Shown in pieces: positions 53,235 to 62,890 of a stretch of 64,000 nucleotides of DNA (positions are counted from its first letter, which is position 1; every line of letters starts with the position of its first letter). Where the stretch lies: positions 372,001 through 436,000 of the forward strand of contig NW_026946364.1 of NCBI RefSeq assembly GCF_035222375.1. The letters run 5' to 3'. Source of the stretch: Podospora pseudocomata. Taxonomy: Eukaryota > Ascomycota > Sordariomycetes > Sordariales > Podosporaceae. The notes under the pieces were generated by a model. It had not been told where the DNA came from. It searched no databases and saw nothing but the letters and a program-made list of their open reading frames with translations. The position numbers and the translations under genes were made by a program.

Positions 53235-54649
53235 TCAGTCAAAGATATGTCCAAGTGCGGTCTCGCATCCAGGGTGTTCCGGGGATCCGGACCCACAGCA
53301 AGAGTACTTGGAATCTCCTTCCTCAATCTCCGGATCGCCGTGAGCAGAGCAGCGAACAAAGCGACTGGTTGCGAACATGCCTGTTGTTGAAAAGGCAAGT
53401 TAGTATTTTGTGGTTGAAGAAAGGTAGAAACAGATATGTGCGTTTGTTGTGGAGGTCGCGAAGGTATGAGCTGTGAGCCTATGAAGCAAGCAAACGCCAG
53501 ACCATCAGATGTGGCGCAATGAGTCTATATATGATATAGTATTCACTCTGGAGAACTGATGGAACTAGGAAGCCTTCTCATCTTCCATCAACCTTCTACC
53601 ACGGCCTATCCCACTGTGTCGCCATACATCTATCGTCCCCACATTATCTGACTCTCCAAACTCATCTCCACATACCAGAGTGCCACACACAGGTGTTCTC
53701 ATCGGCCGTTCTCTCCCCTTGGCTGTCAAAGACCTTCATGCACCGTTGGCACTGGGCCTGCTTCACTTCCAGGTTCATCTGGAAGTATTTGATGGGGGTG
53801 TCAGGGACGGCGGCAGCGCGCTTTTGGGCCTCGAGTGTCGCGGCTCCATCATCCAGACTATGGGTGAGAAGATCCTTCCTCTCCTTGAGTTCGATTCTCG
53901 CGCGCTTCAACCCACGTCTGTCGAGAAGCTCGAGCTTGCGCTTGGTTTGAGGGTTGATTGAAGCCAGAGAGGTAACCTTGGGCTGAGCGGTGATGGGGAA
54001 AAGAACGCCCGGTTTGGGGACAGGAGAGGAGGGTTCTGTGGTGGAAAAGAATTTTCACATCAAGATCAGTTCAGAAGAAGAGGATTGGAGGAAACAAACT
54101 GCTGCTGGGGATCTTCGGGGAAGAGCCGGCACCTCTGGTCTTCTTCAGAGCCTTGGCACGACGTGATGAGGGGGTGATGGTATCAGCGACGAGGCTATCA
54201 ACATCCATCCCGTCGAATGGAGAAGTGACGTCTTGGTCGGAATTGATGTGGTCGTCAGCCTCATTGGTCTTGGTGTGGACAGCCTTGTTGGTGGTAGGCT
54301 CCACGGCAGCGACAGCCTCGTTGACCGTATCGATCTGAGGGATCACATCGATCTCTTGGTCATGATTGCTTGAGGAGGAGGACGTCCAAGGAATGGTCTC
54401 CTTGCCGAGCGAGGGACGCGGGGTGTCACCGGGGGCGTACACCCAGTTGGGAGGGTGGTAGACGGGGGTGGGTTTGCTACGACCACCACAGCTGATTGGG
54501 CCTGTGGCATAGTAGTAGCGGTTGTACTTCTCCGCCTTTTCCTTCGCAGCGAGATTGGCGACGGGCTTCTTGTAAGTGAGGTCTTCCTCGTCACGGGGGT
54601 AGCGGGTCGAACCCCCGGATTCAATTTCGGCGAGGTCGCTGACCCCCAT
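53235..54649 (-). CDS. Three-exon protein with C-terminal Cys/His metal-binding region
   Basis: Exons 54100-54649, 53676-54035 and 53235-53380 (introns of 64 and 295 bases) join in phase to 351 residues. The N-terminal 180 residues are mostly disordered (YKKPVANLAAKEKAEKYNRY early; an acidic DVTSPFDGMDVDSLVADTIT later). A basic helix follows (TKRKLELLDRRGLKRARIEL). The C-terminus has spaced metal ligands: CQRCMKVFDS, then TCVWHSG across the second junction, RCSAHGD, YSCCGSGSPEHPGCETALGH and IFD at the end. The C-x2-C ... C-x2-H ... C-C ... C ... H pattern resembles CHORD-like or other zinc-ribbon ends found in fungal hypothetical proteins. It is probably nuclear. The long second intron is less certain than the first, but the ligand pattern across it is convincing. 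Confidence 0.78.
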
Positions 54650-55295
54650 CTTGAAACTTTGTCGACACAGTATTTACTTGTAATACAAAGGGAGAGACGG
54701 TAACACAAACAAGTATTGGATCAAACAAGTCACTCCTTGTGAAAGTATGAACAAAGGACCTCAGATGAAGACCTACGGGAAAAAGTCGCAGGAAAAATTG
54801 AGGACTAGAAAGGAAAGAAGGAAAATTCGTGGGTGGTGGGAATCAAGGAAATGTGGGGCTTCAAGGCAGCAGACGACGACATGGTCGTGTTTAGCAGGCC
54901 GAGAGGGCCATTCAGTGATTGTATAGTGGCTAGTGGGAGCAAGTAGGCCTGTAAGCCCCTGTAGAACTCAACTGCCAGGATGTGACCGTGACTGTTTGAA
55001 TCACTTGGGGCTGCCCAATCTCCTATAGAAACACAGGTGCAAGCCATCTCCCTGATAGAGCTTCAGTCAACTACATATTTTAAGCACAGATCATCTTTTC
55101 ATGACGGCTTTTCTGAGTACATTTTCTTCATCACACTATGTGTACGTCACAACTTTACACATCCCATGGATATAAGATGACCTTCAGTCGCAATGATAGA
55201 GGCCCGAATGATTACTGGATGAATTTCCCCAAAGATAGACAACTGTGATGTTTATTTGCATACCAATGAGGTTATTGCCGCTCCAAGCCGAGAAT
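54650..55295. other. Intergenic region
   Basis: About 650 bases holding the promoter of the metal-binding-protein gene and the 3' flank of the next gene. No coding signal is seen. Confidence 0.4.
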
Positions 55296-56918
55296 TTACT
55301 GCAAGCTCCTCCTCACATCCCTCCACCAACTCTGCTCCTTGCTCCAATCACCACCAATACACCTGGCACCCGACCTCATGGGAGGATTGTCAGTCGGTCC
55401 CAAAATCGAATCCATATACTCTAACAACTCCTTCAAAGCATCCTTTTCCCTCTCCCCAAACTCATCCACCAACTCCTGCTCCGGTTCCTTCTGACTAACC
55501 ACCCTCGACCTCCTCCACTCTTCCCTCCCATCCAAATCATGAGCCACGCACGTTTTCGAATAGATAACACTATTAAAGCTATCCATCCTCTCCGCCTTTT
55601 CCTCGTTCACTTCCACCAACTGCCTCTCCCTCCCCTGTCCCCTCGCCTCATGACCACTCTCAGGATCCATCCTCGCATACATCTCTGCCATATTCACCTC
55701 CCCCGACTTCCTCGGCCCCGTCGGCAGAATCTTACTCCACGGCGGCAACGACACCGGCCTCCCTCCCCCAGCAGAAAACCCATTCCCCGCCACCCGAGGA
55801 CTCATACCATCCTTCCCATTCAAGCTCCTCACCCCACCACAAACCGCACTCGACCGTTTCAACGCCTTCTCTTTCTGCGCCCACTCCGAGTCCCTAGACC
55901 CCTTCTTTGGACTCTGACTAGGCAAAACAGCCCTTGCATCCTCCTCCTCGCCATACCCAATAGGCGACTGCACCAGACGCTGCTGATTCGTCACAGGCGG
56001 GTATTTATATTGTGAGAGGAAACTCCCCATCGTCATGGCCGAGTCAGGCGGCGTCTTACCACCTTTGCTCATCACGGCAAGAAAATCGTCGTCTTCAAAA
56101 GAGGGGCCGTTCATGTTCCTCTCTAGTCTCAGCGCCAGAAAGGGGGTTTCTGGCTCGACGACGATAGGGGCATCATTCAAGAAGGGGGCGCCCGGGTTGA
56201 GCTTGTTGCCTGTTCCGTAGGGTGCAGAGGCCAGAAAGGGCGTTTCGGGGATTGGTTCGGCTGGTTTGGTGGACTTGCGACGGTCCCGGCTTTTGCTCCT
56301 GCTTCGGGCTCGCTTGATGACCTGGGAGAGGCGGCGGGTGGTGGAGGAGGAGTTGGGGGGGTAGTTGCTGAGGGGGACAGGGGGGACGGGTGGGAGGTCG
56401 GGGATGGGGATGGGGACCGGTCTGATGACTGGGCATTGGGCGGAGGATACCCTTTGTGAAGAGGGATCTGTTGCTGGTTTGTGGTAGACTCGTTCGTGTT
56501 GGTAGTGTTGGTAGGGTGGTTGATGAGGTCTTTGGGGTTGTCGCTTTTGGATTGATTGGTCCGACGAGGTTTTCTTCAGCGTGATTGCCCCTGGGACGGA
56601 GATGACTTGGAGTTGAAGAAGCAAAGCTTGGTGTGAGGAGTTTCTTCGGGGTATGACCAACGGGGGAAGATTGTCGTGGCGCATTTTTTCCTTTTTCTGC
56701 GTGGGCTTTGAAGTCGCATCGGAAAGGGATGACGATGAATCTCGCGGTTGAAGAGAAAAACGGGGTATGCTGAAGCGTTTAGATGGCATTTCGGTTTGAT
56801 TTGGTCCTGGTGCTCGTGGAATCCGTAAGGAAAGCGGAACTTCAAATTGGGCCCAGTATTCCCCACTAAGCGGCAGGGTTTTTTTGTGAGTGTTTATTGT
56901 TTCGGTTGTTGTTGCCAT
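55296..56918 (-). CDS. Proline/serine-rich basic hypothetical protein
   Basis: An intronless frame; ATG 56918 (MATTTETINTHKKTLPLSGE) is the first ATG, since the open frame further upstream has only a TTG. The product has 540 residues, mostly disordered: basic (RRLSQVIKRARSRSKSRDRR) near 200, Pro-rich (PIPIPDLPPVPPVPLSNYPP) near 170-190, two PETPFLA repeats at about 226 and 255, and a more ordered C-terminal helix (EREKDALKELLEYMDSILGP) followed by a Trp-rich end (GGDWSKEQSWWRDVRRSLQ). No signal peptide or membrane segment. The composition suits a cytoskeletal or signalling scaffold. The family is not recognised; the conserved-looking C-terminus is the best probe. Confidence 0.7.
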   Translation of the reverse strand: MATTTETINTHKKTLPLSGEYWAQFEVPLSLRIPRAPGPNQTEMPSKRFSIPRFSLQPRDSSSSLSDATSKPTQKKEKMRHDNLPPLVIPRRNSSHQALLLQLQVISVPGAITLKKTSSDQSIQKRQPQRPHQPPYQHYQHERVYHKPATDPSSQRVSSAQCPVIRPVPIPIPDLPPVPPVPLSNYPPNSSSTTRRLSQVIKRARSRSKSRDRRKSTKPAEPIPETPFLASAPYGTGNKLNPGAPFLNDAPIVVEPETPFLALRLERNMNGPSFEDDDFLAVMSKGGKTPPDSAMTMGSFLSQYKYPPVTNQQRLVQSPIGYGEEEDARAVLPSQSPKKGSRDSEWAQKEKALKRSSAVCGGVRSLNGKDGMSPRVAGNGFSAGGGRPVSLPPWSKILPTGPRKSGEVNMAEMYARMDPESGHEARGQGRERQLVEVNEEKAERMDSFNSVIYSKTCVAHDLDGREEWRRSRVVSQKEPEQELVDEFGEREKDALKELLEYMDSILGPTDNPPMRSGARCIGGDWSKEQSWWRDVRRSLQ

Positions 56919-57655
56919 TGTGGTGATGTATTCAGGGGTATTTTGGTTCTGCACTGATGCGTCCAAGACTTGGTACCAATGGGCCACCGGCAAAGCGGCA
57001 GAAGGAAGTAAAAAGGGGGGCGGTAGCGTTGATATAACCTTTCACCCGTCCTTTTCAAATCACTCACCAAACGGGGGCTTAGACAAGATCACCCGACAAA
57101 CGTTGCCCCGATTTGATGTGAATATAGACGGCTTGGTTTTAGTAGGTGGAACGGCTGAGGTAGAAACCGATCAAGAGCCGACAGAGTGGGAAGCGCCACT
57201 TTTACATCCTCATCTTGTAATGAGTGTGCGGAGAATTGGTGTGGCTCAGTCCCTTACGATCCTCACTTGACAAAGAACGGAGCCGGGAATATCTTGTGCG
57301 CATTAGTCGTGGCGGGCTCTAAGAGGGCCGGGGCACAAGGCCAAAACTAACAAAAAGGCCCATGGGGCTGAAGATCAGCCGCGCCCCCGACCGCAATGGC
57401 GAATACGCAATGGCAACTCAGGATCCGGGGCAGTGGACGATGACGAGGGAGCCAAATGCACGACGGGAGGTGGGAAATCCGGTTGCTCAGCCTCCTCCGC
57501 CGTGGAGCCAACATGTCAGCACTCAACAACACTTTGACAGATCTTGACAACAATGATATTAAGCTTTGAGTATTTACAATGATTTCTACTTTGCCCTTTA
57601 CAACTCATCTCTCTCACCTTGACCAGTATTTTCTGAGTTGCTCTGATGTTTATGG

Positions 57656-57692
57656 TTGGGCCCAACAGTCTGGTCGAGACTGTTGGACCCAA
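57656..57692. repeat. Long perfect-like inverted repeat (hairpin)
   Basis: Arms TTGGGCCCAACAGTCT (57656-57671) and AGACTGTTGGACCCAA (57677-57692) are reverse complements with one mismatch, around a 5-base spacer. The left arm also contains the palindrome TTGGGCCCAA. Confidence 0.8.
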
Positions 57693-58242
57693 GTGCATCT
57701 TGGTTCTTTGTTGGTTTGCACAGCCCCCTTTTTGATCGCCAGGCCGCGCGCCAGCCAAACCTTGCTTCTACCGCCATCAACCCTGACCATGAAATGTAAT
57801 TTGTTTTCCAAATGTGAGATCCGAGTAGTACCTGGGTTGTCGGACCGAGAACCAATGACTTTCTTGCTGTTTCTTGAGTGTCTGTGGGAACTTTGAACAG
57901 CCAGTTCTGGGTTGGGCACAAGTCACTTCATACCAGCAGGGAATCAAAAGCACGGTAAAAAGGCCACAAGCAGCCATGGAACAAGTTGTCTTGTTGGACT
58001 ATATAAGCAAGGCCAGCCAGTTCTGTTTTGTCCTGGCTTCCACCCAGTTTGTCCTCCCCCAAGCTCCATCTCTGAATTCATGACAAAAGAAAAGCCGGCA
58101 GTATGTGCCAAGTCGCAGGTCTGCTTCAAGCAGGCCAAGATGTAATAAGCAAGAAAAGAAAAAGTAGGGTATCGTATCCAAAAGCCCACCACGCCATGCC
58201 ATGATGTATGCCGAGAACACCCCGATCCCGCCAAACCAGAAT

Positions 58243-58268
58243 TGTTGTTGTTGTTGTTGTTGTTGTTG
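58243..58268. repeat. (TTG)n microsatellite
   Basis: About eight TTG/GTT units in a row, just downstream of the stop of the following minus-strand gene. Confidence 0.85.
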
Positions 58269-58358
58269 AAAAATCACCAACGCCCGTCGCTAAACCAAAA
58301 TCCATCAAACCCATTTTTCCACCATCTTGAAAGTCGTGCAAAAAGACAAAAACACTAG

Positions 58359-59309
58359 TCACCACCACACATCCCTTGCTCTTTTCTGCCCAGCGTGACC
58401 AACACCAAGTCCGTTCACCTGTCCGTTATTGGGGCCGTGATTCATCCTGCTGTATCCTCCCTGTCCTCCGGGACCAGTCGGGCTGCCCCTCACGCTGCTT
58501 CTCGGGCTCGTCACGGTCGAGCTGCTCTTTCCTCCGCTAGCGGCATACCCGGCATACCCGGCACCCGCGTGAAACCCAGCATTCAACCCCTGAACTGGAC
58601 CGCCCTGCTGCCACGGACCACCACTACCAGGTCTGGCTTGCTGCTGGTGTTGCTGAAGATCCTCCAGGAGATTGATCAACTTCGCCTTGTTCCACAGCCT
58701 CCTCACATGCAGCTGCTTCACGTCGTCGTAAGGGTTGGGAGGTACCAACTCAAAGAGGAGCATGCTCTCAGCCCACTTGGTGGCCACTTGCTCGTCCGCG
58801 TCGATGAAGCTGAAGGTCACGGCATCCTCGTCGTCGGGTAACCGGCAGGTGATGAACCAGGTGATGAAGGAGGGGAGGAAGAATGTGACTTCCTTTGTGG
58901 TAGGGGAGAACTGAGGAGCGCGGTGGTAGCCGCTCAGAGGATTGTTGTGAAGTGTGCGGTATGGGTTGTGGTTGTTGAGCTGTGGGGAGTGGTGTGGGGA
59001 AAAGGAGGATGCTCGTTGTTGTTGCCGGGCGTCTTCCGCTTTGAGGTAGGAGGCGTAGGCGGCTGCCACGGTTTTGTGAGAGAAGACGAGGCTGACCCGG
59101 TCATCTGTGACCGAGACGTCGACTGATACTAGATTTGGCATGTCGTTGATTTTGATGTGAGTTGTGCCGCCGGTGTTGGTGATATTTGCAGTCGTCAAAA
59201 TGTCGCAAGGGTGTGTGAGACTGGTGACGTCGGTGTCGTTGTCGTCGTCGATAGTTCGATCGAGGTGCAACAGCAAAGTTGAATCTTTCTGTTGAAGAGC
59301 TCGGCCCAA
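58359..59309 (-). CDS. Gln/Gly-rich hypothetical protein, first exon uncertain
   Basis: The frame is open from 59309 to the stop at 58359, but no ATG occurs before 59141 (MPNLVSVDVSVTDDRVSLVF). An acceptor-like GTGATCCAG ends near 59,323, and an upstream frame from ATG 59651 (with KVGIFPSLQEDVFEVKAKVW and ESPAQLWERKKARW) is a likely first exon; the exact junction is not resolved. The core, about 250 residues, has two blocks that look folded (VFSHKTVAAAYASYLKAEDA; EVTFFLPSFITWFITCRLPD, DAVTFSFIDADEQVATKWAE, LHVRRLWNKAKLINLLEDLQ), separated by a Gln/His/Asn-rich linker. A Gly/Ser/Asn-rich tail ends in GQKRARDVWW. A nuclear regulator would fit; the family is not recognised. Confidence 0.65.
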   Translation of the reverse strand: MGRALQQKDSTLLLHLDRTIDDDNDTDVTSLTHPCDILTTANITNTGGTTHIKINDMPNLVSVDVSVTDDRVSLVFSHKTVAAAYASYLKAEDARQQQRASSFSPHHSPQLNNHNPYRTLHNNPLSGYHRAPQFSPTTKEVTFFLPSFITWFITCRLPDDEDAVTFSFIDADEQVATKWAESMLLFELVPPNPYDDVKQLHVRRLWNKAKLINLLEDLQQHQQQARPGSGGPWQQGGPVQGLNAGFHAGAGYAGYAASGGKSSSTVTSPRSSVRGSPTGPGGQGGYSRMNHGPNNGQVNGLGVGHAGQKRARDVWW

Positions 59310-59651
59310 GCAGTCTGGATCACGATATTAGTACCATCTCGCCTTTTTCCTCTCCCAAAGCTGAGCGGGTGACTCTTTGCCCAACTTGTGCTCTGTTGTG
59401 CGATCGTTGCCACACTGGCCAATCGCGTGGCTCCAGTTGTTCGACCAGACCTTCGCTTTAACCTCAAACACGTCTTCTTGCAGCGAGGGAAAAATGCCCA
59501 CTTTGCTGGCATCTCGACCAGCCAGTAATTCTCCGCGAGAGCTGCCCGCCGAGCACGCTATGCTTCTTTTGTTGCTAGCTTCGAAGCCTGCTGGCAGTTC
59601 TGCACTCCGTTGATGCCATGAGCCCACCCACCACAACGACAACAGCTCCAT

Positions 59652-60486
59652 TGTCAGTCGTCAATTACCAGAGTTTCAATCAGGTATTAATGGAACGGCT
59701 GGCCCCCTCTTTCTTATTTTTCTTCTCAAAAGATTTGCTCCGAACCTGATGCACGGCACAAGATGAACCTCCGAGGGGGCTTTGGCGACGGCACGTATCT
59801 GGTTCTTGACGCTCATTGCTCGCTGGTGGTCAACGAGCTGATAAGAGGCCCCAGCCCACGACCCAACACGTGGAGAAAACTTACTCTTTGTTCTCTTCTC
59901 AAAGCCCAAAGGTTTAGATTTCTAATCCATAGTGTCACAAATTTTCGAAGTCCATGGAAGAATGGCGAGTGTTGAGCTGGCCATTTGGTGAGCCTGAGTG
60001 GGGTAGGCGCCTGAACATGCAGCATCTGGAGCATTGAGACCCGAATATATGTTGCGCGTTGAAGGGACAGAACAACACAGCCAGTCCTCAAGTTGAGAGT
60101 TGAGGAGACTCGAAGAGTAGGCAAAAACACCAGCAATGCTGGAGAACTCAACCAACTCGGGGAGTTTGGTTGTCCTGTGCAAGGAACATGCGGGGCGCCG
60201 GTGAGGTTAGGCTCCACCTGTTCATCAAGTTCATCGATAAACGTCAGGGAGCTTGCATTCGGGGCTGTCATCATTCTTAGTGCCTGAGACAGTCAGATAG
60301 TCACGTGAACCAAAGATAAGAAGTCAAAGGTCGGTGCTGAGCGGTGGGCTCCAGTGAAGACAAGTCTCACCGGAGCCGGCCGAGTTTCGGTGCCTGGGAC
60401 TCGGAGTTTTCAGAAGATAGCGCCGATCTGCTCCGCTCCATGCACCGATCGTCACAGGGTATTTATTTTACACAGTACTGCTCTTC
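59652..60486. other. Intergenic region
   Basis: About 830 bases between the Gln/Gly-rich gene and the MITE. A minus-strand frame at 59,813-60,274 lacks domains. Nothing else is seen. Confidence 0.4.
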
Positions 60487-60491
60487 CCGGA

Positions 60492-60724
60492 CACGTGGGG
60501 CGAAAAATTGCTTGTGCAATTTAATTTCGACCTTACTCAGTTACACAACCCTTTAACTACCAAGTATTTTTTTTTTGCTAAATCTAAAGGTATAGGTTTA
60601 TTCTTAAGAAGCCTTTAAATATTCTGAAATTTTTCCAGATTTTTAAACTTATGATTGGTGGTTATTTTGTCGTTAAGTGTAAAATTATTATTGAGATGTC
60701 ACAAGCGATTTTTCGCTCCACGTG
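60492..60724. mobile_element. MITE with 25-bp terminal inverted repeats
   Basis: The element is 233 bases. The left end (60492-60516) starts CACGTGGGGCGAAAAATTGC and the right end (60700-60724) is its reverse complement with two mismatches in 25. The pentamer CCGGA directly flanks both sides (60487-60491 and 60725-60729), a probable target-site duplication. The inside is very AT-rich and has no coding capacity, so it must be mobilised by a transposase elsewhere. A 5-base duplication with CAC ends does not match a standard superfamily in my memory, so the family is left open. Confidence 0.85.
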
Positions 60725-60729
60725 CCGGA

Positions 60730-62290
60730 CATCCCGGATGTCGATTCCGAAAATACCTCATCACCGGAGAAGGCTCCGACGGTGAAGCAGCGAACTAGTC
60801 GGTGAACGTCAAGCTGAGTCAGCTGTTCCTTGGGCACTCTTCATGACAATCCAACCCAATGAGATTGTACTTTAAAACCCTCTGTCATGAATGGTCCAAA
60901 TACTTTGCTCACGGAGGTGAATCGGGTTCTCTGTGCCAAGGTTTCTTGAGACGTCGTCGGTCACCAAAAGTCATCGTCCTACACATGCTGGCACAGAAAT
61001 ACGGTCCGTAGTGGTGTGGCCCAAGTGTAGAACAGATGATGCCGAGTCGTCCCAAGATATTTATTCGGACCCATCTGTCCCGGACGATCAAGAACGTACA
61101 TGATTGTCCTCCTGACCCTCCATCTCAGCCTATGATCCTGTTCCGCTGTCGGATGAGGAGGGTGGTAAGACGACGCTTCAGCTGCGCGATCTCGGGGTTT
61201 CCTGCAGGCAATAAATGCAGCATTGACAGACAGACAAGGCGGCATTTTGACATTTCTGACTGTTTGATGGATGGGTCATGCGACAAGGGAATTCCATCTG
61301 ATGAAGGAGGGGCAATCTCTTCTCCAAATCGGAGCAATGCGATGAGGGATGTGACGTTAGATGCTACCGTGTCGTTGTTAATGTTGTTTTATCTTTCCAA
61401 GGTGATATTTTGCTTTATCTTTGGCATTCTTATTTTCTTATCAGTTAAGGATCCGAGTTGGGCAAGAGCGACGTTGGAAGAAGAGGTTGGGCTTCGCTCT
61501 TGGCTTTCCGTTTTCTTCTTCGCTGACGCAAGAATTCAGCTAGGGCGGCAGGCCGCTTGGCGGTCTGTGCTGAGGCGTGGGATGCTTCCTGCCCTATCTT
61601 TGCTAGCGCCATCGGAACCGTGGGCCATCAAGGTTCTCACTGCGCGGGGCATTGTTTGATTGACATGACAGATGCAAGTCACTGCTTGACAGCAATTTCT
61701 AGATAGAAGGGATCCCAGGTTCTCAGGTCTGGAGTGAGATTTGTGAAAGCTTCTGGAAGGGGCATCGAACAACATGAGAGTCGAGTGCATTTTGTGGTAT
61801 TCGTAGCAGGCGGCGACTTGATGATGGTGGAGCCGCCGAATCAAGACTCAGGTTCTTGACGTCTCATCCATCCAAGCTTTGACGTTGTATCAATGCTCGT
61901 GAGAAACAGACTGGAGGCCAAGGGCAGCCCCCTTTATCAGATCTTACAAAATTCTCTGTCATGTCGGGTCAGAGTCTGATATCATGTAGTTCCACAGCTT
62001 CTAGACAGGTTTTCTATCAGAGGCATCCAATTGTGCAGGTTCACACCTCGGTGAAAAGAACGAAAGACATTTCGCATGAATTGATGTTGAACCATTATAC
62101 TGTAATATTATTTAAGATTTGAACTATCTGTCTTTCCTGCTGGATAGGAAGCTTGTTCAGCCAATCCTGACAGCCCAGCATCACTGGCGAGATGTCCTCT
62201 GCATCAAACTTTGTTAAGGGTTACAAGAGATAAATGATACATGTCAAAATACAGTCGGTGGCTATTTGCTGATATTTACCCTCCCTAAAC
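60730..62290. other. Intergenic region, about 1.6 kb
   Basis: Frames at 61,036-61,659 (plus) and 61,536-61,844 (minus) lack domains. A short GC-rich inverted stretch (TCACCGGAG...CTCCGACGGTGA, 60,762-60,785) lies just right of the MITE. Confidence 0.4.
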
Positions 62291-62890
62291 TTAGAGAGCC
62301 ATGGCAACGATGGCAGCAACACCGGCGGCAAGGCTGAGGCCAGTGATCTGGGCAGCGCCAGCAGTCGAGGTGGAGGTGGTGGTGGTGGCGGCCTCGGAGT
62401 CGGCGCCGGTGTTTGTAGGAGTGACGGCGATAAGAGTGGACGAAGCAGTACGATGACCATCGCAGTGCCAGTGATCTCCATGAGCCTCACATCCATATGA
62501 TTCGGTAGGGCTGGGCTTGATGCTACCAGTGCCGGGAGCATCAGTGTGGTCATCTTCATCGTCGGTGTGGTCATGATCATGGTCATGGTCATCACCATCA
62601 CTGTCGTGATCATGGTGAGCTGCACCCGTGGTGACTACAGGAGCCGCGCCAGTGGCCGTCCCGGTAGTCACGACAGCATCGGTGACCCTGGGTCCCTCAC
62701 AGTCCCTGAAGTAGTGAGGTTAGTATGCCTTCAGGCTTACAGCACTAATTAAAACCAAAGCTTACCAGTGGTCATTGTGAGGCACACAGCCCATGGACTC
62801 GGTGGGAGATGGTCCGGGATCGGCCGTGGTCTGCCCCAAAGCGGTGGACAGAGCACCCAACAGCAAAGCGGCATACGTGACGGCCTTCAT
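62291..62890 (-). CDS. His/Asp-rich GPI-anchored protein with duplicated Cys-His motif
   Basis: Exon 1 is 62766-62890 and exon 2 is 62291-62705, with a 60-base intron (donor GTAAGC, acceptor TTCAG) splitting a Trp codon; 179 residues. Signal peptide MKAVTYAALLLGALSTALG. Two near-repeats follow: PSPTESMGCVPHNDHWDCEG at about 27-46 and PSPTESYGCEAHGDHWHCDG at about 105-124. Each is a C-x2-H-x2-H-W-x-C style cluster. Between them lies a His/Asp run (HHDHDSDGDDHDHDHDH). A Thr/Ser-rich stalk and hydrophobic end (ITGLSLAAGVAAIVAMAL) mark a GPI anchor. The composition strongly suggests extracellular zinc or copper binding. Similar CxxHxDHWxC segments occur in fungal cell-surface proteins linked to zinc handling, but the specific role here is inferred. 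Confidence 0.85.

Larger units (their letters stand above)
56919..58358. other. Intergenic region, about 1.4 kb
   Basis: Contains the promoter of the proline-rich protein gene, a long inverted repeat at 57.66 kb and a (TTG)n microsatellite at 58.24 kb, both listed separately. No gene is supported. Confidence 0.4.

Noticed and set aside
61036-61659. 207-codon plus-strand frame
   Set aside because: No domain, no leader, and overlapping minus-strand frames of similar quality.
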